DNA from: Oscillospiraceae bacterium
Lineage (GTDB): Bacteria; Bacillota; Clostridia; Oscillospirales; Oscillospiraceae
DNA length: 36,168 bases
Direction: 5' to 3'
Assembly: GCA_902775985.1 (NCBI GenBank)
Contig: CACYOR010000028.1
Coordinates: 1 to 36,168 of the forward strand
The notes under the pieces: model-generated
Databases searched by the model: none
Told to the model about the DNA's origin: nothing
What the model saw: the letters and a program-made list of their open reading frames with translations, nothing else
In this document: piece after piece, positions 7,489-15,969 of the stretch
Numbering within the stretch: position 1 is the stretch's first letter
How the letters are laid out: the number at the start of each line of letters is the position of its first letter
Made by a program: the position numbers and the translations under genes

Positions 7489-8778
7489 ATGATACAAGAC
7501 TGGATAGTCCATATCACACCGACTACAAGTGGACAAAAGATTTTTGAGAAATGTGATTTGCAATCATATTCTGAGAAAAGAAAAGAGTATGATTTGCTGA
7601 CAAAAACGGAGAAGTCTGGTTACAAAGGAGCAGATGATTATATTATCAAAAATGGCGGTCCAGCATTAACACAAGAAAATAAAAATTATAAGCTCTTGTC
7701 TGATGAAATAAATGCTCAGCTGGCTTCGGAGAGTATGCCAGAATTATTTCCGATAGAATTTCTGGATCATGATGTTGAAGTCCAAGATTTGCTTTCCTCG
7801 CTTGAAAACGAGAATCATATTAAAGATATTTACCGAAAAAAGAAGCTGCAAGTAAAGAATTCTGGTATTAACACACAAGATGCAGCAGTGCTGATGGATT
7901 GTATACGTCAAGGCAGGAGCCTACTTCAAGCTGGGCTAAAAGCAGAAATGCTTGCAAAGCCATTAATAGATTTTTACGCTGCTTCAGCATACGCATATGC
8001 AATTATTGTATTGAATTCTCCTCTGCATAAGTCAATTGCCTCACTAAAAGGTTCTCATGGTCACACATACAATCACTTAAAGAAAACAGTAGACTTTGGT
8101 GGGGACATTCCAAGCGGTACTTTTTCGGATTTATTGTGTGCGTTGCCAGTTGCCAAAATATCCCAAATCGGCACCCAAAACATAAGTTTTAAGTATTCTG
8201 CTTTGCCTAGTATTGATTTGGCACAAAGGAATAGCATAAGTCTCTCGCTTTTGCCATTATTGTCAATGGTTCCAGAACTCGGAGCACATTTTGATCAGCT
8301 GAATTCTGGTCACAAAAGCGTTCACAAATTGAATATTGATACCGGAATCAACGGTTCCAAATTTACATATAATTTCTATATTGGAGATGGCATTAACAGA
8401 CCTGCGATTGACAAGATAAAGAACTGCTTTAGAACAGAAGACGTAACAGAAAACCAAGGAAGCTATAAGGTATCAGTTGATTCGTCAGTTATCAATTCCA
8501 TCCTGCCAACTATTTATCAAGATCTATATGGGCAACTCTGGTATGTAGAATCTCCCATCGAGGGCCTGTATTTACCAGAAATCTGTCTGCATTTTTTGAT
8601 TATCAGTGCTCTATGTAATATAATGCGTTATTCTCCTCATGAATGGAGTAATATCTTAACAAATCGTATTTCTTCACAATTTGCACTAGTTATAAATCAG
8701 TACATTAGAATCTTTGAAAGAAAGTTTCCCTTATTAGCGGCTCAGTGTTTATCAAATTACAATCCCGTTCTCAAATGA
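7489..8778 (+). CDS. YaaC-like protein
   Basis: A 429-aa soluble protein. The middle segment AKPLIDFYAASAYAYAIIVLNSP followed by GSHGHTYNHLK, and the C-terminal LHFLIISALCNIMRYSPHEWSNIL ... RIFERKFPLLAAQCLSNY, resemble the YaaC family (PF14175 as I know it), whose biochemical role is unknown. The N-terminal 120 residues look extra and charged. The gene is clearly richer in A and T than its neighbours, suggesting separate acquisition. The stop is 20 bp before the repeat-protein start, which has a strong ribosome binding site, so the two form an operon. YaaC assignment is by remembered motif pattern, not a search. Confidence 0.6.
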   Translation: MIQDWIVHITPTTSGQKIFEKCDLQSYSEKRKEYDLLTKTEKSGYKGADDYIIKNGGPALTQENKNYKLLSDEINAQLASESMPELFPIEFLDHDVEVQDLLSSLENENHIKDIYRKKKLQVKNSGINTQDAAVLMDCIRQGRSLLQAGLKAEMLAKPLIDFYAASAYAYAIIVLNSPLHKSIASLKGSHGHTYNHLKKTVDFGGDIPSGTFSDLLCALPVAKISQIGTQNISFKYSALPSIDLAQRNSISLSLLPLLSMVPELGAHFDQLNSGHKSVHKLNIDTGINGSKFTYNFYIGDGINRPAIDKIKNCFRTEDVTENQGSYKVSVDSSVINSILPTIYQDLYGQLWYVESPIEGLYLPEICLHFLIISALCNIMRYSPHEWSNILTNRISSQFALVINQYIRIFERKFPLLAAQCLSNYNPVLK

Positions 8779-8798
8779 AACTCAAAAGGAGGATTACC

Positions 8799-9203
8799 AT
8801 GTGGCCAAGGAATAGATATACTGGCCCGGGCGGCGGGCTATACACAGGCCCGGGTGGTGGGCTATATACTGGTCCCGGAGGCGGCGCATATACTGGTCCG
8901 GGCGGCGGGCTATATACTGGTCCGGGCGGTGGGCTATATACTGGTCCGGGTGGCGGGCTATATACTGGCCCGGGTGGCGGGCTATATACTGGTCCGGGCG
9001 GTGGGCTATATACTGGTCCGGGTGGCGGGCTATATACTGGTCCGGGCGGCGGGCTATATACTGGCCCGGGTGGCGGGCTATATACCGGCCCGGACTCAGT
9101 CCCGTACATGAGCAACTGGCCACCAAGAGATTATTTGCTGAAGTATTTAGTTGACAATCATATGGACTATTATGTTAGGTATTTGCTCGACCACGGGTTT
9201 TAG
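8799..9203 (+). CDS. YTGPGGGL octapeptide-repeat protein
   Basis: A 134-aa protein: a short lead (MWPRNR), then eleven copies of YTGPGGGL (one ends in A), a twelfth degenerate copy (YTGPDSVP), and a conserved-looking tail (YMSNWPPRDYLLKYLVDNHMDYY). The start at 8799 was chosen for AAAGGAGG six bases upstream. There is no signal peptide. Short proteins of this style occur in other bacteria, as I recall, without assigned function. The Gly/Pro/Tyr periodicity suggests an extended, possibly assembling scaffold. Its tight linkage to the YaaC-like gene suggests a shared function, but what that is cannot be read here. Confidence 0.85.
   Translation: MWPRNRYTGPGGGLYTGPGGGLYTGPGGGAYTGPGGGLYTGPGGGLYTGPGGGLYTGPGGGLYTGPGGGLYTGPGGGLYTGPGGGLYTGPGGGLYTGPDSVPYMSNWPPRDYLLKYLVDNHMDYYVRYLLDHGF
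8817..9080 (+). repeat. Eleven tandem 24-bp coding repeats
   Basis: A 24-bp unit (TATACTGGTCCGGGCGGCGGGC and variants) is repeated eleven times in frame. Copies differ at wobble positions (GGT/GGC, CCG/CCC), so copy number could change by slippage or recombination without a frameshift. The GC-rich unit contrasts with the AT-rich gene upstream. Confidence 0.95.
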
Positions 9204-9306
9204 CTAATCTGTTTTGTTGGGCAGAATAACTAACTATATAACTGCACCGCTTTATCGACGAAATGGTAACCATACAATTTTTTAGCGTAAAGTGTAAATA
9301 AAAGAT

Positions 9307-9341
9307 AACGGCAAGAGCAACAATTCGCTGCTCTTGCCGTT
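9307..9341 (-). terminator. Terminator of the restriction-modification operon
   Basis: Arms AACGGCAAGAGCA (9307-9319) and TGCTCTTGCCGTT (9329-9341) form a perfect stem just after the helicase stop. On the minus strand it is followed by ATCTTTTATTT. It could also stop transcription from the repeat-protein gene. Confidence 0.75.
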
Positions 9342-9357
9342 CCATATGTCTATTCAT

Positions 9358-12300
9358 TTACCCAAAGCACCGATCCACCAGTTCTTTCAGCGTCCCGTTC
9401 TTGGACGCTTCCGCGGCGTCTGCCTGGACGAAGTGGTGCGTCTCGGCCTTCAGCTCCTCGTCGAAGCCGAGAATGTAATTGGTTGCGATGAGATAGATAA
9501 TTCGCGTGGGCGCCATGCCGTAGACCTGGTGCTGCAGGATATGCCGGATGCGCGCTTTGTCGTCCGGGAAGGCTGCCTTGATGGCTTCACTGCGGTAGAG
9601 GCGCTTGACGATCTCGGTGATATACAGCCCGGACTTCATGTACAGATCCGCAAAGGTCTTGTTTGGATCATCGAAGCAGCCGGGATTTTCCTCTTCCAGC
9701 TTGTCCACCATCATCTTCACGATCCGCTTAGGTGTGAAAATCTGATTGGTCTTCTGCGGCGGGATATAATCGAAAATGTCCTCGGTCTTGCTCTCATCGA
9801 AGTAATCCGCCAGCTCCGCGCGCTTCCGCAGGAACTCCCGAATGGAGTCGTTGAACACACCCTCGTCGAACAAATGCCCGTCGAAATGCTCAACGAGCCC
9901 GGTTTCTGGATTGAGCTTGTTGCCGCCATCCCGCAGGAAGCGGAACTCCTCCTCGCTGATCCCGGTGACCTCCAGGAAAACCGCGTCCTCGGTATAATCG
10001 TCGAAATTGGCAAGGGTCAGATTCTCGTCGCCGTAGGCCATGATGAAGGACGGGATCGTCCGGGCAAAGCCGCGCAGATGGGCACGGATCTCATCCTCCA
10101 CGGACTTTTTCTTGTCCTCTTCCTTCTTCTGCTCCAGCCGCTCCACGAGCTCCTTCGGCTTCTCCTGCAGCGTTTTCTGAACCGTTTCTGTGACCGTCTG
10201 CGTGAGTGCTTTCAGCGCGTCCTGCATGTCGGCGGCAAACTCGCTCTCCGCCTTCTTCACTTCCTGCTCGGTCTCAGCACTCTTGCGCTTGGCGTCCAGC
10301 GCGGCCTGGGCGATCCGCTTCTGCTGGTCGAAATCGTCCTTGGCGCGGGACATGGCAACTTCGATCTCTTTTCCGGCCTGCTCCTCCATACGCTTCTTCG
10401 CCTTTTGGGTCATACCGTAGCTGTCCGCGATAGGCGCGATGATCTCCTGTGCGACCTTTCCCTTGACCGAATCCGTCAGCGCCTTGACGTGGCGCTCCAC
10501 CTCGTCCGGCTTGCTCTCGGCCACGGTGGAAACAGCCTTCTCCACATCGGCGGGAATCGTCTCATAGATCTTATCCCCGAAAAGCTCCTGGGTCTTGCCG
10601 ATCACAATGCCTTCATCCGGGACAGCGTTTCCCTCGCCATCGACCTTGACGGTGCTGATGGCGTCCAGCTTGTCCTTATCGGACTTGCCGCCCTCTTCGT
10701 GGGCGGGCGTGAGCTTTTCGATGATCTCCCGCACGAAGCCCGCCGCGCCGAAAATGCCGCTGATATTAGCAAAGAGGAAATTGGACATGAAGCCGTGGCG
10801 CACGACCTCCGCGCTTTTCAGCTTGCGCGGAATGGTCAGCACCTGGGCGGCGTCCAGCTCCACCATGCGGCCTTCTTCATCTTCACCCAGCACCGGGAAG
10901 AAATTCAGCAGCCGCTTGATGTTCTTTTCCCGATCCTCCGTCGTGCCGCCGGTTGCCGTCTCGCGGATCAGGTTGTTGGCGAATTGATCGTAGATGATCA
11001 GCGTCCGGGCCGGGTCGAAGTCAAAGAGATAGGCCCGCTCCTTGCGGTATCGGCGCCCGTCCGCGCCATGGAAGCGGTAGGGATTCTGTGCCCGGAACGC
11101 CGCCTGCATGTAGGACGAGGGGCTCTGCATGTTGCAGAGCATGAATACGCCGCTCCACTCCGGGATCGTGACGCCGACCGTCAGCTGCCCGACCGTGAGC
11201 GTAATGGTTTTCTCATGGGCGGCGATGGCCTCCTTCACCTTGTCATAGGAGCGCTTGGTCTCCTCTTCCTCGGTGAGCCGTCCGTCGCCCGCCGCCAGCA
11301 CGATCTCATACTCGTCGAACAGCGGCTTTAAGTCCTCGTCCTCCCTCATCAGCTTGTGCAGCGCCTTGGCGGAGGCTACGCGGTTTAAGTACCACATGGT
11401 ATGGCTTAGTTCCTTGCGCAGCTCCGGCGTGGAGAAGGGATACTTCTCGCCCTTGAACAGCATCAGCAGGAACTTTTTGATATCGTCCCGGTGCAGGAAC
11501 TTCCCGTTGTCGTCAGTCAGGAAAAACTCGTTCAGATCAAAGGCCGGATCAACAGCCTCGTCCTCATCCTCCAGCACGATCCCGCGGCTGAGCGTGTCGT
11601 AGATCATGGGGCCCAGCTGATAGGTGTACATCAAGAGCTGAGGCAGACTTTCGTAGGGGTTGTATTCTTCGCCCTCCCAGCGGCTCTTGGCGTCCTGCTC
11701 GTCGGCATAGGACCAGTTGAAGATCTCCCGGTCAGAGAACTGATCCCCGGCCAACTGCTTGAAGGGTGTGCCGGACAGATACAGCGTGTGGGCGCGCTGT
11801 ATGTTGTCAAAGGCTTTTTCCGTCTTATAGGTCTCCACGCCCTCCTGCGCCTCGTCCACCACCAGCAGGTCGAAGGCCAGACCCTTTTTCTTCTCGCCTG
11901 TGGCGCGGTCCACATACTCTTTGGCCATCCAGCCCAGCTTTTCGTGGTTGCCGCCAAAGTAGATGGAGCCCTTCAGATCCTGCAGGGAGACAAAAGCCAC
12001 CATGCCCTTGTCGAAGCGGCCCTGGATGTACTCGCCCCGGGTCAGGACGCCGGGCTTGCCGCGCAGAGAATCCGTGTCACTGACAAAGCATAGATCATGC
12101 TGCCAGCCGATGAACTTGTTGAAATCCTCTGCCCAGGAGTTGGCGATGCTGGGGCGGTTGGTGACGATCAGCACCCGCTGAAAGCCCATCCGCACGATCA
12201 GATCGTAAGTGCTCAGGGTCTTGCCGAAGCGGGGCTTGGCGTTCCACAGAAACTGCTTCCCGCCGTGGGAGAACCAGTCCACCGTCTGGGAGACGGCGCG

Positions 12301-12699
12301 CTCCTGCTCTTCGCGCAATGTGTAGCTCAGACCGCTTTCCTCGGCTGAGGGCCGCCGTGAGGCAAACTCGTCAAAGTACACCCTCGCTTCCGGTCCGTCC
12401 ACTTGGAACCACTCGGTTTTCGGCTTGCGCTTTACATGGGCGACGGTATCAAGATAATGGTGGAACTCATGGTCGGTAAAGGGCAGACCGCTGCCATCCT
12501 TATAGATGGCATTGTCCCGCCAGAGGATCTTGTAGGCGATGTCCGAGGTGTGGTGCTGCTGTTTGACCCGCTCCTCCACGCTCTGCTTCTCGGTGTAGCC
12601 GATCTTTGTCCAGCCCAAGTGCGGCGTGTAATCCGGATGAGAGTAGGCATAAATCATCGGGACGACGGGCTCAAAGGAGCGGATGTTGGGTGCGCTCAT
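9358..12699 (-). CDS. Restriction subunit: GIY-YIG-like nuclease fused to a DEAD/DEAH helicase
   Basis: A 1113-aa protein. An N-terminal GIY-YIG/T5orf172-like domain (about 14-105) shows MIYAYSHPDYTPHLGWTKIGYTEKQ with a later EWFQVD. A superfamily 2 helicase follows: Walker A NAKPRFGKT (153-161), Walker B-like LLVVDEAQE, motif III-like LYLSGTPFKQL, and a C-terminal helicase half with QAAFRAQNPYR. Residues about 680-870 are a long charged coiled coil. From residue 988, FTPKRIVKMMVD and FADLYMKSGLYITEIVKRLY resemble motifs X and I of N6-adenine methyltransferases in degenerate form. The start is 1 bp after the methylase stop, so the two are co-translated. It is predicted to cut unmodified DNA with ATP-driven translocation. 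Confidence 0.82.
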   Translation of the reverse strand: MSAPNIRSFEPVVPMIYAYSHPDYTPHLGWTKIGYTEKQSVEERVKQQHHTSDIAYKILWRDNAIYKDGSGLPFTDHEFHHYLDTVAHVKRKPKTEWFQVDGPEARVYFDEFASRRPSAEESGLSYTLREEQERAVSQTVDWFSHGGKQFLWNAKPRFGKTLSTYDLIVRMGFQRVLIVTNRPSIANSWAEDFNKFIGWQHDLCFVSDTDSLRGKPGVLTRGEYIQGRFDKGMVAFVSLQDLKGSIYFGGNHEKLGWMAKEYVDRATGEKKKGLAFDLLVVDEAQEGVETYKTEKAFDNIQRAHTLYLSGTPFKQLAGDQFSDREIFNWSYADEQDAKSRWEGEEYNPYESLPQLLMYTYQLGPMIYDTLSRGIVLEDEDEAVDPAFDLNEFFLTDDNGKFLHRDDIKKFLLMLFKGEKYPFSTPELRKELSHTMWYLNRVASAKALHKLMREDEDLKPLFDEYEIVLAAGDGRLTEEEETKRSYDKVKEAIAAHEKTITLTVGQLTVGVTIPEWSGVFMLCNMQSPSSYMQAAFRAQNPYRFHGADGRRYRKERAYLFDFDPARTLIIYDQFANNLIRETATGGTTEDREKNIKRLLNFFPVLGEDEEGRMVELDAAQVLTIPRKLKSAEVVRHGFMSNFLFANISGIFGAAGFVREIIEKLTPAHEEGGKSDKDKLDAISTVKVDGEGNAVPDEGIVIGKTQELFGDKIYETIPADVEKAVSTVAESKPDEVERHVKALTDSVKGKVAQEIIAPIADSYGMTQKAKKRMEEQAGKEIEVAMSRAKDDFDQQKRIAQAALDAKRKSAETEQEVKKAESEFAADMQDALKALTQTVTETVQKTLQEKPKELVERLEQKKEEDKKKSVEDEIRAHLRGFARTIPSFIMAYGDENLTLANFDDYTEDAVFLEVTGISEEEFRFLRDGGNKLNPETGLVEHFDGHLFDEGVFNDSIREFLRKRAELADYFDESKTEDIFDYIPPQKTNQIFTPKRIVKMMVDKLEEENPGCFDDPNKTFADLYMKSGLYITEIVKRLYRSEAIKAAFPDDKARIRHILQHQVYGMAPTRIIYLIATNYILGFDEELKAETHHFVQADAAEASKNGTLKELVDRCFG

Positions 12700-12700
12700 T

Positions 12701-14689
12701 TCAGCTCATCTCCTTTACATGGGTTTCGATGAATTCGATCTCGTCTGCATCCAGACCGTACTTGGCATAGAGTTGTCGGTCGATCTCCGGGATGGATTTG
12801 GACCAGTCAATGTTAGAAGCAGGGGTAAAGTCTTGAAGAGGAATCATTTTCCAGACAGGTTTATTGCCGTTTTGCGTCACTTTGAGTACGCTTAGAAGAG
12901 TTCGTGCAAACTTTGTTTTTATATACTTCTCAACGGCTCGGGCTTCATTCTCTGTCTTGAATTTCCCGATACTTAAGAAAGTCTCAGTTGAACCGACACC
13001 CGGTTTTTCAACAACCGGCTCGCTCATCGTTTCCCCAAATTCTCCACTACCGTTTGCCTGGGCAACGTAGACTTTATAGAAATCGAGATTATCAACCGCT
13101 TTTACATAGTCACGCCTAATGAATTTATAGATGCGCCTATTCTTTGTCCTCCCTAGAATCTGAATATACTCTTTTCCGTCTCGTGGCATCTCATCAAGAA
13201 ATATCTCTGGAATCAAGTCCATGATATTTGAGGACATATCATAGGCGTGGCCTTTACTAACACGGTTGATTGCAAATGGGTTTTCCTCATGCATCTTATC
13301 AGTGAGACGGTACGACGTTCTTGAATATACAATATCCATTAACGTTGAGAAAGAACTATCATATATAACCTTATGAAGAATGTCATTTACCTCAGGATAC
13401 TTTGTGAATGCTTGTATTGCGCCATACTCTTGCTTCGCGTTTCGGTATGTGATAGCCACACCGCCTCTCAAGGGAGTTGATAGCGTAGGAAATACCTTGT
13501 GTCCATCCTCTTCATAGGACAACACTTTGAAATGCTTGTCGGCCAACATTTTTTCATTCCACGCCTTTGGTGTTGAACCTGCATTAAAAAGGAAGCGCGC
13601 AGGGTGAATAAGCTCGACTGCATCTGCAATTCTATAGCACTCGTCCATAAAGTGATTGTATATGGGAGGAGCATAGTTTTTTAGAGACCCTTCAAAATCT
13701 TCGGATATCTGTTCTTCTTGATACGGCGGATTTCCAATGATGAAATCAAACTTCATGGCCTTCGATCCTTTCTCTCGCAGCGTTGTATAACTGATACTCC
13801 GATCCCCGCGCCAGTCGAACAGGCGGCAGGGGATATCATGCTTTTCTGTTTCTCCGAAGAGATTTGTCTGCTCCTCCACGGGCGGGAACAGGGAGAGCTG
13901 CTCTTCCGTGGGGGCCGGCGGGACAGGGACGCAGCCGTGAATCCCGTCCATTTGCCACAGGTTCCATGCAATCACATTGCACAGCTTTTCGAGCCAGGTC
14001 TTATCTGCCTTCTGTCTCCAGCGATGGAACAGATGCTCCTCCACAGTACACAGGATGTTGACCCGGGCGATCAGCAGATTGTCGCTCTGCAGCTCATAGC
14101 CGTAGATGGCCTGCACCGCCCGCAGCGCCCAACGTTTCCATTCCTCTACATCTTGCACGTTTTCCGATATCGCCCGCAGCTTCCGATCCAGCAGGCCGAT
14201 CCGATCCTCCACCGGGATGGCCTCGCCGGTCTCCACATCGTAGCGGGTCGCCAGAAACGGAGCCTCGCCGCAGGTGATCTCCAGCCGCCGCGCGTCCACA
14301 TACAGTTTCCAGTGCTTCTGCTTGGAAAAGTAGATTTTGCCTTCGCCCGTATATTTGTAAATGCCGTCTTTGCGGCCGAACCACTGCTCATCCGCATAGT
14401 CGTTCATCTTTTTTACAACCCACAGCGGGGTGAAGACCTCGGCGTGCTGCCGGGTGCGCTCCGTGCGCTGCTCCATGGCCCGGCGGGCGCGGGTCTTGAT
14501 GAGGTCAGAATTGTCGCCCGTGATCCTCTGCGGGCGGATCTCATTGCCCGGACTGTACCACTCGCCAAGTTGGGCATAGGCGTCGGTCGCCCACAGGATA
14601 TTGCCATGGGTAGCCTTGTCGGCCAGCAGCCGATCCAGCAGGCCCATGGCGTGGAGCCGGAGAATATCGTCTTGGATGTTGATGACCAA
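12701..14689 (-). CDS. Eco57I-like N6-adenine DNA methyltransferase
   Basis: The modification subunit (662 aa from a TTG start). Motifs seen: FTPLWVVKKMNDYAD (motif X-like, about 86), TCGEAPFLATRYD (about 139, replacing a usual motif I), and catalytic motif IV NPPY at about 320 within FIIGNPPYQEE. The C-terminal half is probably target recognition. TTG at 14689 was chosen because AAAGGAG lies 7 bp upstream and the protein then begins VINIQDDILRLHAMGLLDRL; the longer upstream frame runs through a hairpin. The middle segment 12.9-13.7 kb, covering the target-recognition part, is more AT-rich than the ends, hinting at specificity exchange. Confidence 0.85.
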   Translation of the reverse strand: MVINIQDDILRLHAMGLLDRLLADKATHGNILWATDAYAQLGEWYSPGNEIRPQRITGDNSDLIKTRARRAMEQRTERTRQHAEVFTPLWVVKKMNDYADEQWFGRKDGIYKYTGEGKIYFSKQKHWKLYVDARRLEITCGEAPFLATRYDVETGEAIPVEDRIGLLDRKLRAISENVQDVEEWKRWALRAVQAIYGYELQSDNLLIARVNILCTVEEHLFHRWRQKADKTWLEKLCNVIAWNLWQMDGIHGCVPVPPAPTEEQLSLFPPVEEQTNLFGETEKHDIPCRLFDWRGDRSISYTTLREKGSKAMKFDFIIGNPPYQEEQISEDFEGSLKNYAPPIYNHFMDECYRIADAVELIHPARFLFNAGSTPKAWNEKMLADKHFKVLSYEEDGHKVFPTLSTPLRGGVAITYRNAKQEYGAIQAFTKYPEVNDILHKVIYDSSFSTLMDIVYSRTSYRLTDKMHEENPFAINRVSKGHAYDMSSNIMDLIPEIFLDEMPRDGKEYIQILGRTKNRRIYKFIRRDYVKAVDNLDFYKVYVAQANGSGEFGETMSEPVVEKPGVGSTETFLSIGKFKTENEARAVEKYIKTKFARTLLSVLKVTQNGNKPVWKMIPLQDFTPASNIDWSKSIPEIDRQLYAKYGLDADEIEFIETHVKEMS

Positions 14690-14740
14690 CGCGCCGCTCC
14701 TTTCCGAGCTGCTATGCATCAAGCAAAGCCTCCAGAAAAC

Positions 14741-14784
14741 GAAAAAGGGAGGCATTTGCCCGAAAAACGGAGCAAATGCCTCCC
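14741..14784 (-). terminator. Terminator between recombinase and RM operon
   Basis: Perfect 13-bp arms GGGAGGCATTTGC (14747-14759) and GCAAATGCCTCCC (14772-14784), followed on the minus strand by TTTTTCG. It ends the small recombinase transcript and sits only about 55 bp upstream of the methylase start. Confidence 0.8.
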
Positions 14785-14833
14785 TTGCAGCGCCCTGTCA
14801 GCGCGTAAATGGGTATACCTGTGTCCCCAGACC

Positions 14834-14877
14834 TTACTTGTCAATTTACTAAGAATTTGGTATAGTAAAACAAGTAA
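14834..14877. promoter_or_regulatory. Dyad site overlapping a plus-strand promoter next to the small recombinase
   Basis: Two-part inverted repeat: TTACTTGT (14834-14841) with ACAAGTAA (14870-14877), and TTTACTA (14845-14851) with TAGTAAA (14863-14869). The dyad is large enough for a serine recombinase crossover or accessory site. A promoter-like pair TTGTCA (14838) and TATAGT (14861) with 17-bp spacing lies inside, reading rightward, away from the methylase gene. Function is inferred from position beside the recombinase gene. Confidence 0.5.
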
Positions 14878-14893
14878 TATAAGGGAAAATGCG

Positions 14894-15529
14894 TTATGTA
14901 TCAAGGTTTCCGGGGCTTGGTGCCAAAGGTATACTTTTTTCCAAATCCTCGCGAATCCACTTCAAAAAGGTCTTGTGTGCCACGCATAGCCTGCTTGCGG
15001 CTTCCCTTGCAGAAATACTGCCGTGCTGCCATACTGATTTGACAGTTTCGTATTCCGGAGGCCGTTCCATAGGTTTCCGCCCGAATTGAACGCCGCGTTC
15101 CTTTGCTGCCGCAATGCCTTCTGCCTGCCTTTGACGGATAAACTCCCGCTCGGTCTGCGCCACATAGCTCAGCAGCTGCAGGACGATATCCGCAATCAGC
15201 GTCCCAGTCAGATCCCGCCCCTGCCGGGTATCCAGCAGCGGCATGTCCAGGACGACAATCGCGGCCTGCTTCTCCTTTGTGATCAGCCGCCACTGCTCCA
15301 GGATCTCGTCATAGTTACGTCCCAGCCGGTCGATGCTCTTGATAATCAGAGTGTCGCCCGGCTTCAGCTTTTTCAGCAGCCGCCGATAACCGGGCCGGTC
15401 AAAGTCCTTGCCGGACTGCTTGTCCATGTAGATCCGAGCATCCTCCACGCCGGCGTCCCGCATGGCGATCCGCTGCCGGTCTTCGTTCTGATCCCGCGAC
15501 GAGACCCGTATATAGCCATAGGTGTACAT
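14894..15529 (-). CDS. Small serine recombinase (resolvase/invertase type)
   Basis: A 211-aa protein of the Tn3 resolvase/Hin invertase group. It has YIRVSSRDQNEDRQ (catalytic Ser10), KSIDRLGRNYDEI, and a helix ending in REFIRQRQAEGIAAAKERGVQFGR, then a C-terminal HTH with GSISAREAASRLCVAHKTFLKWI. Start 15529 follows GGGAGGAG with 8-bp spacing; the longer frame would begin inside that site. It lacks the long C-terminal region of the 295-2007 recombinase, so it more likely resolves or inverts DNA than integrates the element. A dyad site lies just past its stop. Confidence 0.9.
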   Translation of the reverse strand: MYTYGYIRVSSRDQNEDRQRIAMRDAGVEDARIYMDKQSGKDFDRPGYRRLLKKLKPGDTLIIKSIDRLGRNYDEILEQWRLITKEKQAAIVVLDMPLLDTRQGRDLTGTLIADIVLQLLSYVAQTEREFIRQRQAEGIAAAKERGVQFGRKPMERPPEYETVKSVWQHGSISAREAASRLCVAHKTFLKWIREDLEKSIPLAPSPGNLDT

Positions 15530-15620
15530 GTTTCGATCTCCTCCCATCTGTTTGAGACTATTATGCCCGATGGAGGAAACCTTGATGTCTGTATTCAGTT
15601 GTCAGAAGGAGCGGGCAGTG

Positions 15621-15857
15621 TCAGTCCTGCCCGTCCTTCACGATCTCATCCCGCAACTCCAGGTGCTGCCGCTCCAGCGCTTTCCACTGCTGTTCCAGCT
15701 CCTTGAAGTTCTGATAGGCCTGCTTCATCTGGTCAGAATCGTAGGGAACACCCCGCTCCACCAGCTCTTTGAGTTTGGCCCGCGCCGCTTCCAGATCCAC
15801 GCCCATGCTGTATAGTCGCGCTGCCGAAGCCAGCAGCAAATCTTTTCTGTAATCCAT
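15621..15857 (-). CDS. Small coiled-coil hypothetical protein
   Basis: A 78-aa, mostly helical charged protein (LEAARAKLKELVERGVPYDSDQMKQAYQNFKELEQQWKALE). No family is recognised with certainty. Its start lies beside palindromic operator-like repeats shared with the divergent Xre gene. It is about 90 bp upstream of the small serine recombinase and reads the same way, so the two may be co-transcribed and controlled by the Xre protein. Confidence 0.65.
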   Translation of the reverse strand: MDYRKDLLLASAARLYSMGVDLEAARAKLKELVERGVPYDSDQMKQAYQNFKELEQQWKALERQHLELRDEIVKDGQD

Positions 15858-15878
15858 ACCTTCGCCCCTTTATGCAAG

Positions 15879-15919
15879 TTTAGGCTATGTATAGCCTAAA
15901 TAGTAGCATGGATAGCCTA
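15879..15919. promoter_or_regulatory. Divergent operator region
   Basis: A perfect palindrome, TTTAGGCTAT GT ATAGCCTAAA (15879-15900), and a further half-site ATAGCCTA (15912-15919) lie between the divergent 78-aa and Xre genes. A minus-strand promoter-like pair (TTGCAA, 17 bp, TACTAT) overlaps them. This is the expected binding site for the adjacent Xre protein; that pairing is inferred. Confidence 0.65.
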
Positions 15920-15969
15920 CTTTTGCAAGCAGGATTCTATATGCTTGCAAGAGAAAGGACGGCGATGAT

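Noticed and set aside
8817..9080. Regular 24-bp repeats that could suggest a CRISPR array
   Set aside because: There are no unique spacers; the units are contiguous, in frame and code for YTGPGGGL, with a proper start site and tail.
8771..9115. Open frames on the other strand and frame across the same repeat (Pro-rich PVYSPPPG-type)
   Set aside because: They arise from the repeat's periodicity, lack ribosome binding sites and stop inside or beside the neighbouring gene.
9204..9306. Possible gene after the repeat protein
   Set aside because: The roughly 100 bp are AT-rich with no start and binding-site pair; only the RM terminator follows.
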